From positions 1-7,841 of the forward strand of contig CAMKTM010000109.1 in NCBI GenBank assembly GCA_946415695.1: 7,841 nucleotides of DNA. Direction: 5' to 3'. Below the pieces are notes generated by a model, which ran no database searches, was not told the DNA's origin, and saw nothing but the letters and a program-made list of their open reading frames with translations. The stretch's first letter is position 1. Each line of letters begins with the position of its first letter. This DNA is from an uncultured Prevotellaceae bacterium. Its GTDB lineage: Bacteria; Bacteroidota; Bacteroidia; Bacteroidales; Bacteroidaceae. Position numbers and translations under genes: made by a program. Positions 1 to 5,789 of this stretch are shown piece after piece.

Positions 1-33
1 AACTGAAAGTCGCTGGCGCGATAGCGGTAAAGC

Positions 34-160
34 AAAGTCAAATACGCAGAAATATCGCCTTTGGCGATGTAAAAAAACTAACTTCAAATGCAGATATTAG
101 TACAGACAGCTGATAGAACTGAGATTTCATTTATGAAATCATTTCTGCGTATTTGACTTT
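34..160. repeat. Perfect 20-bp inverted repeat flanking 87 bp of non-coding DNA
   Basis: Positions 34-53 (aaagtcaaatacgcagaaat) are the exact reverse complement of 141-160, and the match stops abruptly at both ends. The enclosed 87 bp contain two smaller palindromes: 52-59 with 63-70 (atcgcc-ttt-ggcgat plus two more pairs) and gatttcat / atgaaatc at 123-140. A further 9-bp pair links 115-123 (agaactgag) with 179-187 (ctcagttct). The segment could be a small non-autonomous inverted-repeat element or a structured intergenic repeat. No transposase or convincing open frame lies inside it. The 20-bp identity is seen directly; the mobile-element reading is inference. Confidence 0.55.
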
Positions 161-183
161 CCCCTTCGGGCCGTCGACCTCAG

Positions 184-277
184 TTCTGCGTATTTCTGCG
201 TGACATAACCCGCCTCAGCCTAAAGCAGATTAGAAATAATTTCTGTGATTTCCGTGTGACATAACCCGACGCAGCCC
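184..277. repeat. Diverged direct repeat pair in intergenic DNA
   Basis: Two copies of about 37-38 bp lie head to tail, at 184-221 and 241-277. They share the core gtgacataacccg and the flanking pattern ttctg..atttc.g.gtgacataacccg..cagcc, with a few mismatches and one single-base gap. The first copy also contains the ctgcgtattt word found in the inverted repeat just upstream. No coding potential is apparent. The rest of 278-440 shows no gene I can support. Confidence 0.5.
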
Positions 278-440
278 AGAACTTATTCAACGGATTTGTT
301 TGTGACAGGGGAATACGTCATGCTCAGTCTGCGCCTGAGACTTTGGCCGAAGAAAGGCAGCTTACGACGGATTTTTGAAGTGAGAAAGGCGTAAATCGTG
401 GAATATATGCCAATTAGATGTAATTTTTCATGGCACATTT

Positions 441-470
441 TTTGTTTTTCATTTTTTTGTTGTACCTTTG
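441..470 (+). promoter_or_regulatory. Bacteroidetes-type primary sigma promoter for rpsO
   Basis: A TTTG at 441-444 is followed after 18 bp by tacctttg at 463-470, a full match to the TAnnTTTG -7 box described for the Bacteroidetes primary sigma factor. Transcription would start near 474-478, leaving a leader of about 70 nt before the rpsO ATG at 546. The surrounding T-rich run (441-459) allows small shifts in where the -33 element is placed. No other gene lies close downstream on this strand, so rpsO is the obvious target. Confidence 0.75.
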
Positions 471-482
471 CACCCGCATTTG

Positions 483-512
483 CGAAACAGTGCCGAAGAG
501 AGGTGCTGTTCG
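483..512 (+). promoter_or_regulatory. Stem-loop in the rpsO mRNA leader
   Basis: aacagtgcc (486-494) pairs with ggtgctgtt (502-510) around the 7-nt loop gaagaga. The 9-bp helix contains a tandem U.G/G.U wobble pair (491-492 with 504-505) next to C-G pairs. Beyond a bulged A (485) it extends with two more pairs, 483-484 with 511-512. The hairpin sits just after the predicted transcription start and 33 nt upstream of the start codon. Autoregulation by S15 binding to its own leader is known in several bacteria, using different RNA folds. Whether this hairpin does that job is inference. Confidence 0.5.
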
Positions 513-545
513 ACAAACAAGTTCAACACATAACAATTTTTCATT

Positions 546-815
546 ATGTACTTAGACACAGCTAAGAAAGAAGAGATCTTTGAGAAGTTCGGTCAGGGAA
601 AAGCCGACACCGGTAGTGCGGAGAGCCAAATCGCTCTGTTCAGCTATCGCATCAGCCACCTCACCGAGCACATGAAGCAGAACCGTAAGGACCACAGCAC
701 CGAGCGTGCACTGACAGGTCTCGTAGGTAAGCGTCGCGCCCTGCTCAACTATCTGAAGGCCCGCGACATCACCCGCTATCGTGCAATTGTCAAAGCTCTC
801 GGCCTGCGTAAATAA
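546..815 (+). CDS. rpsO: 30S ribosomal protein S15
   Basis: This encodes an 89-residue protein, the usual S15 length. S15 is a primary 16S rRNA-binding protein: it binds the h20-h22 junction in the central domain early in 30S assembly and later contributes to an inter-subunit bridge. The family signature is clear: DTGSAESQIA around residues 21-30, then RISHLTEHMK, the KDHSTERAL segment, LVGKRRALLNYLK, and the C-terminal RYRAIVKALGLRK. The ATG at 546 gives the expected N-terminus (MYLDTAKKEEI). No Shine-Dalgarno is seen; the leader is A/T-rich (acaatttttcatt), as is usual in this phylum. The gene has its own promoter (441-470) and leader hairpin, and a terminator-like hairpin follows it, so it is probably transcribed alone. 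Its codon use is typical of highly expressed genes and nothing looks damaged. Confidence 0.98.
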   Translation: MYLDTAKKEEIFEKFGQGKADTGSAESQIALFSYRISHLTEHMKQNRKDHSTERALTGLVGKRRALLNYLKARDITRYRAIVKALGLRK

Positions 816-820
816 ACCGG

Positions 821-857
821 CAGACCCCCTCTTACTCCCCCTCTATGGGGAGAACAC
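821..857. repeat. C/G-rich palindromic repeat, intergenic copy
   Basis: The segment from 821 to 854 begins cagaccccctct and continues through tactccccct to a ggggagaa end. It closely matches 3210-3244 inside the YfhO gene, with the same 12-nt start and the same C-run / G-run order. The runs can form a small hairpin (ctcccc with ggggag). It begins 5 bp after the rpsO stop codon and runs straight into the larger hairpin at 858-902, as the copy at 3210 runs into a second hairpin. I recognise it as a dispersed Bacteroidetes-type repeat, not as a gene. Confidence 0.7.
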
Positions 858-909
858 AATCCCCCTTTCACTTCCCTTCAGGGGAAGGACAAAAGGGGGA
901 TTTGTTTTT
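858..909 (+). terminator. Terminator-like hairpin after rpsO
   Basis: aatccccctt plus t (858-868) pairs perfectly with a-aagggggatt (892-902) over 11 bp. An inner stem, cttccc (871-876) with ggg-aag (882-887), closes a short loop. The stem is followed by tttgttttt (901-909). A G/C-rich stem with a T-rich tail is the normal layout of an intrinsic terminator, and it would end the rpsO transcript. The A/T content is less favourable on the other strand, so action in that direction is less likely. The hairpin appears to be built from the same C/G-rich repeat family as its neighbour. Confidence 0.7.
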
Positions 910-927
910 GAACCTCTTATCTCTCTT

Positions 928-933
928 AGGGAG
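928..933 (+). promoter_or_regulatory. Shine-Dalgarno-like site deciding the YfhO start
   Basis: agggag lies 5 nt before the ATG at 939, which supports that start over the TTG at 936 and the later in-frame ATGs at 954 and 969. The site also lies in a small palindrome (ctctc at 921-925 with gagag at 931-935), so pairing could mask it. Confidence 0.4.
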
Positions 934-938
934 AGTTG

Positions 939-3620
939 ATGGTAAATGACAAAATGGTAAATGATATTATGTTAAAAGCAGAAACTAATAAAGCGTTCCC
1001 CCTAAGGGGGGGGTGGAGGTCTCTTCTTCCCGATGTACTGGCAGTGCTGTTCTTCGTGGCAGTCAGCGTAGCGTATTTCTTTGTGCCCATCCGCGACGGT
1101 CTGGTCTTGACGGGACACGACCACACGGGCGGCGTTGGCAGTGGCGTGGAAATGGACGAGTACCGTGCCTCGCACGACGGCGAGCGCACCCGCTGGACCA
1201 ACACGCTCTTCTGCGGAATGCCGACCTACCAGATGAGTCCCAGCTACGACAGCACCGACACGCTGAGCTCGCTGGAGCAGGTCTATCAACTCGGCTTGCC
1301 CGGTCTTTCGGCATACGCTGCCTACGTCTTTATGATGCTGCTGGGCTTCTACATCATGCTCCGTGCCTTCGACTTCCGCGTCTGGATGGCCGCTCTCGGC
1401 GCTGTGCTTTGGGCCTTTAGCAGCTACTACTTCATCATCATTCAGGCCGGACACATCTGGAAGCTCCTGACCCTGAGCTTCATCCCGCCCACCATCGGCG
1501 GCATGGTGCTCTGCTATCGCGGACGGTACCTGCTGGGCACCGTCGTGACGGGCTTCTTTATGGCCATGCAGGTGCTGAGCAACCATGTTCAGATGACATA
1601 CTACTTCCTCTTCGTCATTGGCCTGATGTCGCTGGCTTTCCTCATCGATGCCATCCGGCAGAAGGCGTTTGCGAAGTGGCTGAAGGCTACCGCTTGCTTT
1701 GCTTTCGGCGGCATGCTTGGTGTCTGCATCAACCTGAGCAACCTCTATCACACTTGGGAGTACAGCAAGGAGAGTATGCGCGGCAAGAGCGAGCTGACAC
1801 AGAAGACGAAAGACCCTGCCGACCAGACCTCCAGCGGACTGGAGCGCAGCTACATCACGATGTGGAGCTACGGCATCGGCGAGACATGGACGCTGCTGGT
1901 GCCTAACACCAAAGGCGGCGCCAGCCAGTTGCTGGCCGACAACAAGACCGCAATGAAGCATGCCCAAAACGACTTCGCGCCCATCTACCGTGCCTTCACC
2001 CAGTACTGGGGCGAGCAGCCCGGCACGAGCGGCCCCGTGTATGTCGGTGCCTTCGTGCTCATGCTCTTCTGGCTCGGCTTCTTCGTCGTGAAAGGCCCGA
2101 TGAAGTGGTGCCTCCTTGCCGCCACCGCCCTGAGCATCCTGCTCTCGTGGGGCAAGAATTTCATGGGCCTGACGGACTTCTTCCTCGACTATGTGCCGAT
2201 GTACGACAAGTTCCGCACCGTGGCCAGCATCCTCGTCATTGCCGAGTTCACCATTCCGCTGCTTGCGATGCTGGCTCTGAAGAAGGTGGTGGAAGACCCC
2301 GACTGCCTGCGCGGACGGGAAGACCACATCGCGCGCGTACATTATATTACTATTAGCTTTGCGCTGACCGGTGGTGCGGCGTTGCTCTTCTGGCTCATGC
2401 CGGACGTCTTCTTTGGCAACTACCTCTCAACCTCCGACCAGATGTACATGCAGCAGTACGTCTCGGCTGGCTACATCCCGCAGGAGATGGCTGGCCAAAT
2501 CCTGGACAACATGAGCGAGATGCGCAGGGCGATGTTCACAGCGGATGCTCTCCGCAGCTTCATCGTCGTGGCCATCGGCACAGTCCTCCTGCTGGCATAC
2601 CGCTTCCAGAAGCTCAAGGCTACGCCGATGGTGGCAGGCATCATCGTGCTGTGCCTCGTCGATATGTGGGGCGTGAACAAGCGTTACCTCAACGACGGCA
2701 TGTTCTCTCATCCCAAGACCAACGAACAGGCCTTCCCGCAGACAGACGCCGACCGCATCATCTGTCAGGACACCGACACCTATTATCGTGTGCTGAACCT
2801 CAGCGTGAGCACCTTCAACGACAACACCACCTCGTTCTACCACAAGAGCATCGGAGGCTATCATCCTGCCAAACTGCGCCGCTATCAGGAACTCATCGAG
2901 GAGCATCTTCAAGGCGAGATGAGGCAGATGCAGCAAGCCGTCATCGACAATGGAGGGACTCTCGACACCTGCAATGGCGACAGCCTCTTCCACGTGCTCA
3001 ATATGCTCAACACGAAGTATGTCATCCTGCCTCTGAAGGATGATGGCAAGCTGCCAGTGCAGAATCCTTGGGCACAAGGCAACGGCTGGTTCGTCGATGA
3101 GATACAGTACGTTCCCGATGCCGATGCCGAGCTGGCAGCCCTGCACAATGCCGACCTCCGGCACGTGGCTGTCGTGGACAAGCAGTTCGAAGGTGTCCTC
3201 GGCAAGGAGCAGACCCCCTCTAACTCCCCCTTAAAGGGAGAGAATTCGGGACAAGAAGCCTCCCCTTTAAGGGGAGGTTTGGAAGGGTCTGTCGCTGGGT
3301 CTGTCGAACTGACAAGCTACGAGGCCAACCGCTTGTCGTATAAGGTGAAGAGCCAGAAGGGCGGGGTGGTTGTCCTGAGCGAAATCTATTATCCCGGCTG
3401 GACCTGCACCATCGACGGCGAACCGACCGCCATCGCCCGCGCCAACTACGTTCTGCGTGCCATCAAGGTGCCTGCCGGAGAGCACGAAGTCATTATGACC
3501 TTCGACCCGCAGACGGTTCACGTCACCGAGACAATTGCCTACATAGCCCTCGCGTTGCTTGGCCTGATGTTCCTTGTCTCGATTGCTGTCAGTCTGTACC
3601 GGAAGAGGCGGCAACGATAG
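939..3620 (+). CDS. YfhO-family polytopic membrane protein
   Basis: The predicted protein has 893 residues from the ATG at 939 (894 if the TTG at 936 is used). A first transmembrane helix lies near residues 30-51. It is followed by an extracytoplasmic loop with GHDHTGGVGSGVEMDEYR and NTLFCGMPTYQMSP, typical of large Bacteroidetes YfhO proteins. Helices then cluster at about 120-270 and 365-460, with more further on. A soluble region follows (about 600-860) ending in the family's C-terminal signature VVLSEIYYPGWTCTIDGE and VPAGEHEVIMTFDP. One last helix (about 867-889) precedes the basic tail YRKRRQR. The family is GT-C-like; Bacillus YfhO is tied to glycosylation of cell-envelope polymers, so a role in envelope glycosylation is plausible, but the substrate is unknown. 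Two palindromic-repeat segments lie in frame: FPLRGGW near residue 20 and about 28 residues at 758-785. A G8 tract (1006-1013) lies near the start. The CotH gene follows within 12 bp and is probably co-transcribed. Confidence 0.88.
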   Translation: MVNDKMVNDIMLKAETNKAFPLRGGWRSLLPDVLAVLFFVAVSVAYFFVPIRDGLVLTGHDHTGGVGSGVEMDEYRASHDGERTRWTNTLFCGMPTYQMSPSYDSTDTLSSLEQVYQLGLPGLSAYAAYVFMMLLGFYIMLRAFDFRVWMAALGAVLWAFSSYYFIIIQAGHIWKLLTLSFIPPTIGGMVLCYRGRYLLGTVVTGFFMAMQVLSNHVQMTYYFLFVIGLMSLAFLIDAIRQKAFAKWLKATACFAFGGMLGVCINLSNLYHTWEYSKESMRGKSELTQKTKDPADQTSSGLERSYITMWSYGIGETWTLLVPNTKGGASQLLADNKTAMKHAQNDFAPIYRAFTQYWGEQPGTSGPVYVGAFVLMLFWLGFFVVKGPMKWCLLAATALSILLSWGKNFMGLTDFFLDYVPMYDKFRTVASILVIAEFTIPLLAMLALKKVVEDPDCLRGREDHIARVHYITISFALTGGAALLFWLMPDVFFGNYLSTSDQMYMQQYVSAGYIPQEMAGQILDNMSEMRRAMFTADALRSFIVVAIGTVLLLAYRFQKLKATPMVAGIIVLCLVDMWGVNKRYLNDGMFSHPKTNEQAFPQTDADRIICQDTDTYYRVLNLSVSTFNDNTTSFYHKSIGGYHPAKLRRYQELIEEHLQGEMRQMQQAVIDNGGTLDTCNGDSLFHVLNMLNTKYVILPLKDDGKLPVQNPWAQGNGWFVDEIQYVPDADAELAALHNADLRHVAVVDKQFEGVLGKEQTPSNSPLKGENSGQEASPLRGGLEGSVAGSVELTSYEANRLSYKVKSQKGGVVVLSEIYYPGWTCTIDGEPTAIARANYVLRAIKVPAGEHEVIMTFDPQTVHVTETIAYIALALLGLMFLVSIAVSLYRKRRQR
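996..1022 (+). repeat. Half copy of the C/G-rich palindromic repeat in the YfhO 5' coding region
   Basis: ccccctaagggggggg (998-1013) followed by tggaggtct resembles the right end of the copy at 3260-3290 (cccctttaaggggagg followed by tttggaagggtct). It is read as FPLRGGWRS, against SPLRGGLEGS at the later site, so the same frame of the repeat is used in both places. It includes a run of eight G at 1006-1013. Confidence 0.55.
3210..3293 (+). repeat. C/G-rich palindromic repeat inserted in frame in the YfhO gene
   Basis: This 84-bp segment is bounded by imperfect inverted ends: cagacccc at 3210-3217 and gggtctg at 3285-3291, with 17 of 23 positions complementary over the longer arms. It contains two inner hairpins: ctccc...gggag around 3224-3240, and the perfect 7-bp cctcccc (3259-3265) / ggggagg (3271-3277). 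Its first 35 bp match the intergenic copy at 821-854. It encodes Q-T-P-S-N-S-P-L-K-G-E-N, then SGQEASPLRGGLEGSV, a low-complexity stretch unlike the rest of the protein. The other two forward frames contain stop codons (taa) within the segment, so only this frame keeps the gene open. Confidence 0.75.
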
Positions 3621-3632
3621 ACGGAGATGACC

Positions 3633-5687
3633 ATGAACCGCACGCACTTTATAATTGTCCTGTTGCTTTCCTTCCTGCTGCCGCCTGCGGCACAGACGGC
3701 TAAAGGTCAGAATCAGGACTTCGTGCAGTTCTCTAACCTCCCCACTCTCTATATCAATACATACGACGGCAAAGCCATCACCAGCAAGACCAACTACAGT
3801 TTGGCAACCATGTGGCGCGTGGAGGGTGACAGCATTGCCGTCTATGATTCTCTCCAAATACGTGGCCGTGGCAACTCCACTTGGAAATTAGCGAAGAAAC
3901 CCTATCGCATCAAGTTCTCCAGCAAGCAGAAGTTCCTGGGGAAGGGGTATGCTAAGGCTAAGAACTGGACCATGATGGCCAACCATGTTGACAAGACGTT
4001 GCTTCGCAATGCCTTGGCCAGCTTCATTGCCAAGCGTTTAGGTCAGAACTTTGTGCCAGCCTCGATGCATGTGGATGTTGCCCTCAATGGACAATACATC
4101 GGCAATTACCAGGTCAGCGACCACGTTGACGTGAGAAAGGGCCGCGTTGAGATTGCCGAACAGGATGTCATCATGGCGAGCGGCGACACGACGGACATCA
4201 GCGGCGGCTACCTCCTTCAGCTCGACGGACTGGCTGCCAGCGACCCCGTATATTTCACCACCAATACCACCGGCGCTGCCGTATCCATCAAGTCGCCCGA
4301 CGAGGACGTAATCAATCCTCGCCAGAAGAGCTACATCCAGAACTATGTGAACAGCTTCGAGAGGAAACTCTTCTCGTCCAGCTTCAGAGACAAGGTAAAG
4401 GGCTATCGGCCGCTCATCGACAGCCTCTCCATGGCCTCTTACTTCCTCACCGTCGAGTACAGCGCCAATGCCGACGGCTACTACAGCATCTATTTCTACA
4501 AGGACCGCAACGACCCTCACCTCTACTTCGGCCCTTGCTGGGACTACGACATTGCCTTCAATAACTGCTATCGCTTGGGCTCGCTCACGAAAAAGATGAT
4601 GACGGAAAGCGGGTACGGCACGGGGCGCAGATGGTTCTATCGGGCATACTCTGATACGTGGTTCAAACAGCTGAGCGGACGCATCTGGCATCGTGCCATT
4701 GCCGACGGACTCATGTACGATGCCCTGGCTTTCGTTGACAGCGTGGCGAAGCACATAGATGAAAGTCAGCAGCTCAACTTCCAGCGCTGGGACATCGCAC
4801 AGCGGACTTGGGACGAACTGATGCTCTTCAGCACTTATCAGGAAGGCGTGGACTACCTGAAGCGATTCCTCGTGGACCGTGCTGCCTACCTGTCTTCTCA
4901 ACTGCCCAACCCCGAAAAGCTGCCCTTCCCGACGTGCGAACCCGGACGGAACCCGCTGGGGCTTGACCTCGCACGTGCGTATTATATATATAATGTAGGT
5001 ACTGCACATCCAGTTGATTTCCTTGCCGACGGCAGCAACCTGGTGTGCGGATGGAAGTACGACGACAGCCGTAAGGCATCGCAGCAGTGGCGCATCGAGT
5101 CCGTCACGGGAGATTATTATCGCATTGTCTCGCCCGACAGCAAGCTCGCCATAACTGACATGGCTACAGAGACAGAGGGTGCATACGAGACAGGTGCGCA
5201 GCTTCAGCTGATGGAGACAGACGATGCCAACGACCGGCAACTCTGGAAGTTCGTGCCAACGGCCGGTAACTACTGCATCGAGAATAAACAGACGCGGCTG
5301 GCATGGAACAACTCGCACGGCATGTCAGACAATGGCAACCCCATCATCTCGTGGACAAACAATGCTGACAACGTCGGCAAGACAACTCGCCAATGGTATC
5401 TGGCAGAAGGCGACCCACTTCCCGACGAAGATGCCATCGCTTTGCTGGAGGGCGACGTGGACTACCGCATCACTTACGACCCTGTTGCGGAGGAAGTCTT
5501 CATCCGCATTCCCAACGATGCAACCGTCCGCAAGGGAGTCATCCATCTTTTTGATTTGCAAGGTCGACACATTGACACAGGTACAGTCGGGCAGCCCATC
5601 AGCATGACAGGGCAGCCGCGAGGCATCTATCTCCTTACTTGGACCGTTCAGGGCCACAGCCGTAGCATCAAATTCCTCAAGCCGTAG
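3633..5687 (+). CDS. Secreted CotH-kinase-family protein with ricin-type lectin-like region and T9SS sorting domain
   Basis: The ATG at 3633 is preferred: ggag at 3623-3626 lies 6 nt upstream, whereas it abuts the alternative ATG at 3627. From 3633 the protein has 684 residues. A signal peptide is evident (basic N-terminus, then HFIIVLLLSFLLPPAAQ). The CotH domain covers about residues 70-320: IRGRGNSTWK at 76-85, KPYRIKF, NWTMMANHVDKTLLRNAL, GNYQVSDHVDV, GGYLLQLDG, YSIYFYKDRN, and the acidic motif W303-D-Y-D306, which probably binds metal. CotH proteins are atypical protein kinases, best known from spore coats. Next comes a beta-trefoil-like region (about 450-595) with three evenly spaced Q.W-type repeats (W486, W538, W588), suggesting glycan binding. 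The last 80 residues (GVIHLFDLQGRHIDTG ... PRGIYLLTW ... SIKFLKP) resemble a type A T9SS C-terminal domain, so the protein should be exported and then released or anchored at the cell surface. Target and activity are unknown. Confidence 0.9.
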   Translation: MNRTHFIIVLLLSFLLPPAAQTAKGQNQDFVQFSNLPTLYINTYDGKAITSKTNYSLATMWRVEGDSIAVYDSLQIRGRGNSTWKLAKKPYRIKFSSKQKFLGKGYAKAKNWTMMANHVDKTLLRNALASFIAKRLGQNFVPASMHVDVALNGQYIGNYQVSDHVDVRKGRVEIAEQDVIMASGDTTDISGGYLLQLDGLAASDPVYFTTNTTGAAVSIKSPDEDVINPRQKSYIQNYVNSFERKLFSSSFRDKVKGYRPLIDSLSMASYFLTVEYSANADGYYSIYFYKDRNDPHLYFGPCWDYDIAFNNCYRLGSLTKKMMTESGYGTGRRWFYRAYSDTWFKQLSGRIWHRAIADGLMYDALAFVDSVAKHIDESQQLNFQRWDIAQRTWDELMLFSTYQEGVDYLKRFLVDRAAYLSSQLPNPEKLPFPTCEPGRNPLGLDLARAYYIYNVGTAHPVDFLADGSNLVCGWKYDDSRKASQQWRIESVTGDYYRIVSPDSKLAITDMATETEGAYETGAQLQLMETDDANDRQLWKFVPTAGNYCIENKQTRLAWNNSHGMSDNGNPIISWTNNADNVGKTTRQWYLAEGDPLPDEDAIALLEGDVDYRITYDPVAEEVFIRIPNDATVRKGVIHLFDLQGRHIDTGTVGQPISMTGQPRGIYLLTWTVQGHSRSIKFLKP

Positions 5688-5724
5688 GCAAACAGTCATC
5701 TTGCCTCACCTCCAACCAGGGCAC

Positions 5725-5756
5725 TGTCAGTCATCCATTCTGACATGTTTTGTCAG
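5725..5756. promoter_or_regulatory. TGTCAG / CTGACA dyad upstream of the groES promoter
   Basis: CTGACA (5740-5745) and TGTCAG (5751-5756) form a perfect 6-bp dyad around 5 bp, and a further TGTCAG lies at 5725-5730. The dyad centre is about 43 bp upstream of the -24 element, on the side where an activator of sigma-54 polymerase would bind. It is a candidate operator; no known regulator is assigned. The rest of 5688-5789 shows no gene. Confidence 0.4.
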
Positions 5757-5789
5757 TTGAGACGAAGAAAATGACGTCTTTTCCCGCTT

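Noticed and set aside
52..70. Hairpin atatcgcc-ttt-ggcgatgt as an intrinsic terminator
   Set aside because: On the plus strand it is followed by a run of A, and on the minus strand by only weak T content. No gene is seen to end there.
38..130. 30-codon minus-strand frame beginning ATGAAATCTCAG within the inverted repeat
   Set aside because: It is very short, its start lies in a palindrome and its end in a repeat arm. No homology is recognised, so it is more likely chance in structured non-coding DNA.
283..516. 77-residue minus-strand frame upstream of rpsO
   Set aside because: It would start from TTG inside the rpsO leader hairpin and read back through the rpsO promoter. No RBS or known family. 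Some of its sequence might belong to a dispersed intergenic repeat, which I cannot test here.
1..545. tRNA, rRNA, CRISPR array or a partial upstream gene at the left edge
   Set aside because: No cloverleaf-type sequence, no regular repeat-spacer pattern, and the open stretches at the edge are short with no recognisable protein similarity.
1002..2342. 446-residue open frame on the minus strand, opposite the YfhO gene
   Set aside because: It is antisense to a clear membrane-protein gene, its product is rich in H, E, A and G with no recognisable domain, and such frames are expected opposite G/C-rich codon usage.
3267..3857. 196-residue minus-strand frame across the YfhO-CotH junction
   Set aside because: It is antisense to two well-supported genes and begins in the palindromic repeat; no domain is visible.
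4038..5318. 426-residue open frame on the minus strand, opposite the CotH gene
   Set aside because: It is the antisense of conserved CotH and lectin-like motifs, with no domain signature, start context or promoter of its own.
5686..5706. Hairpin aggcaa / ttgcct after the CotH stop codon as a terminator
   Set aside because: The stem is only 6 bp with a 9-nt loop and no T-tract follows, so it does not meet a reasonable terminator standard.
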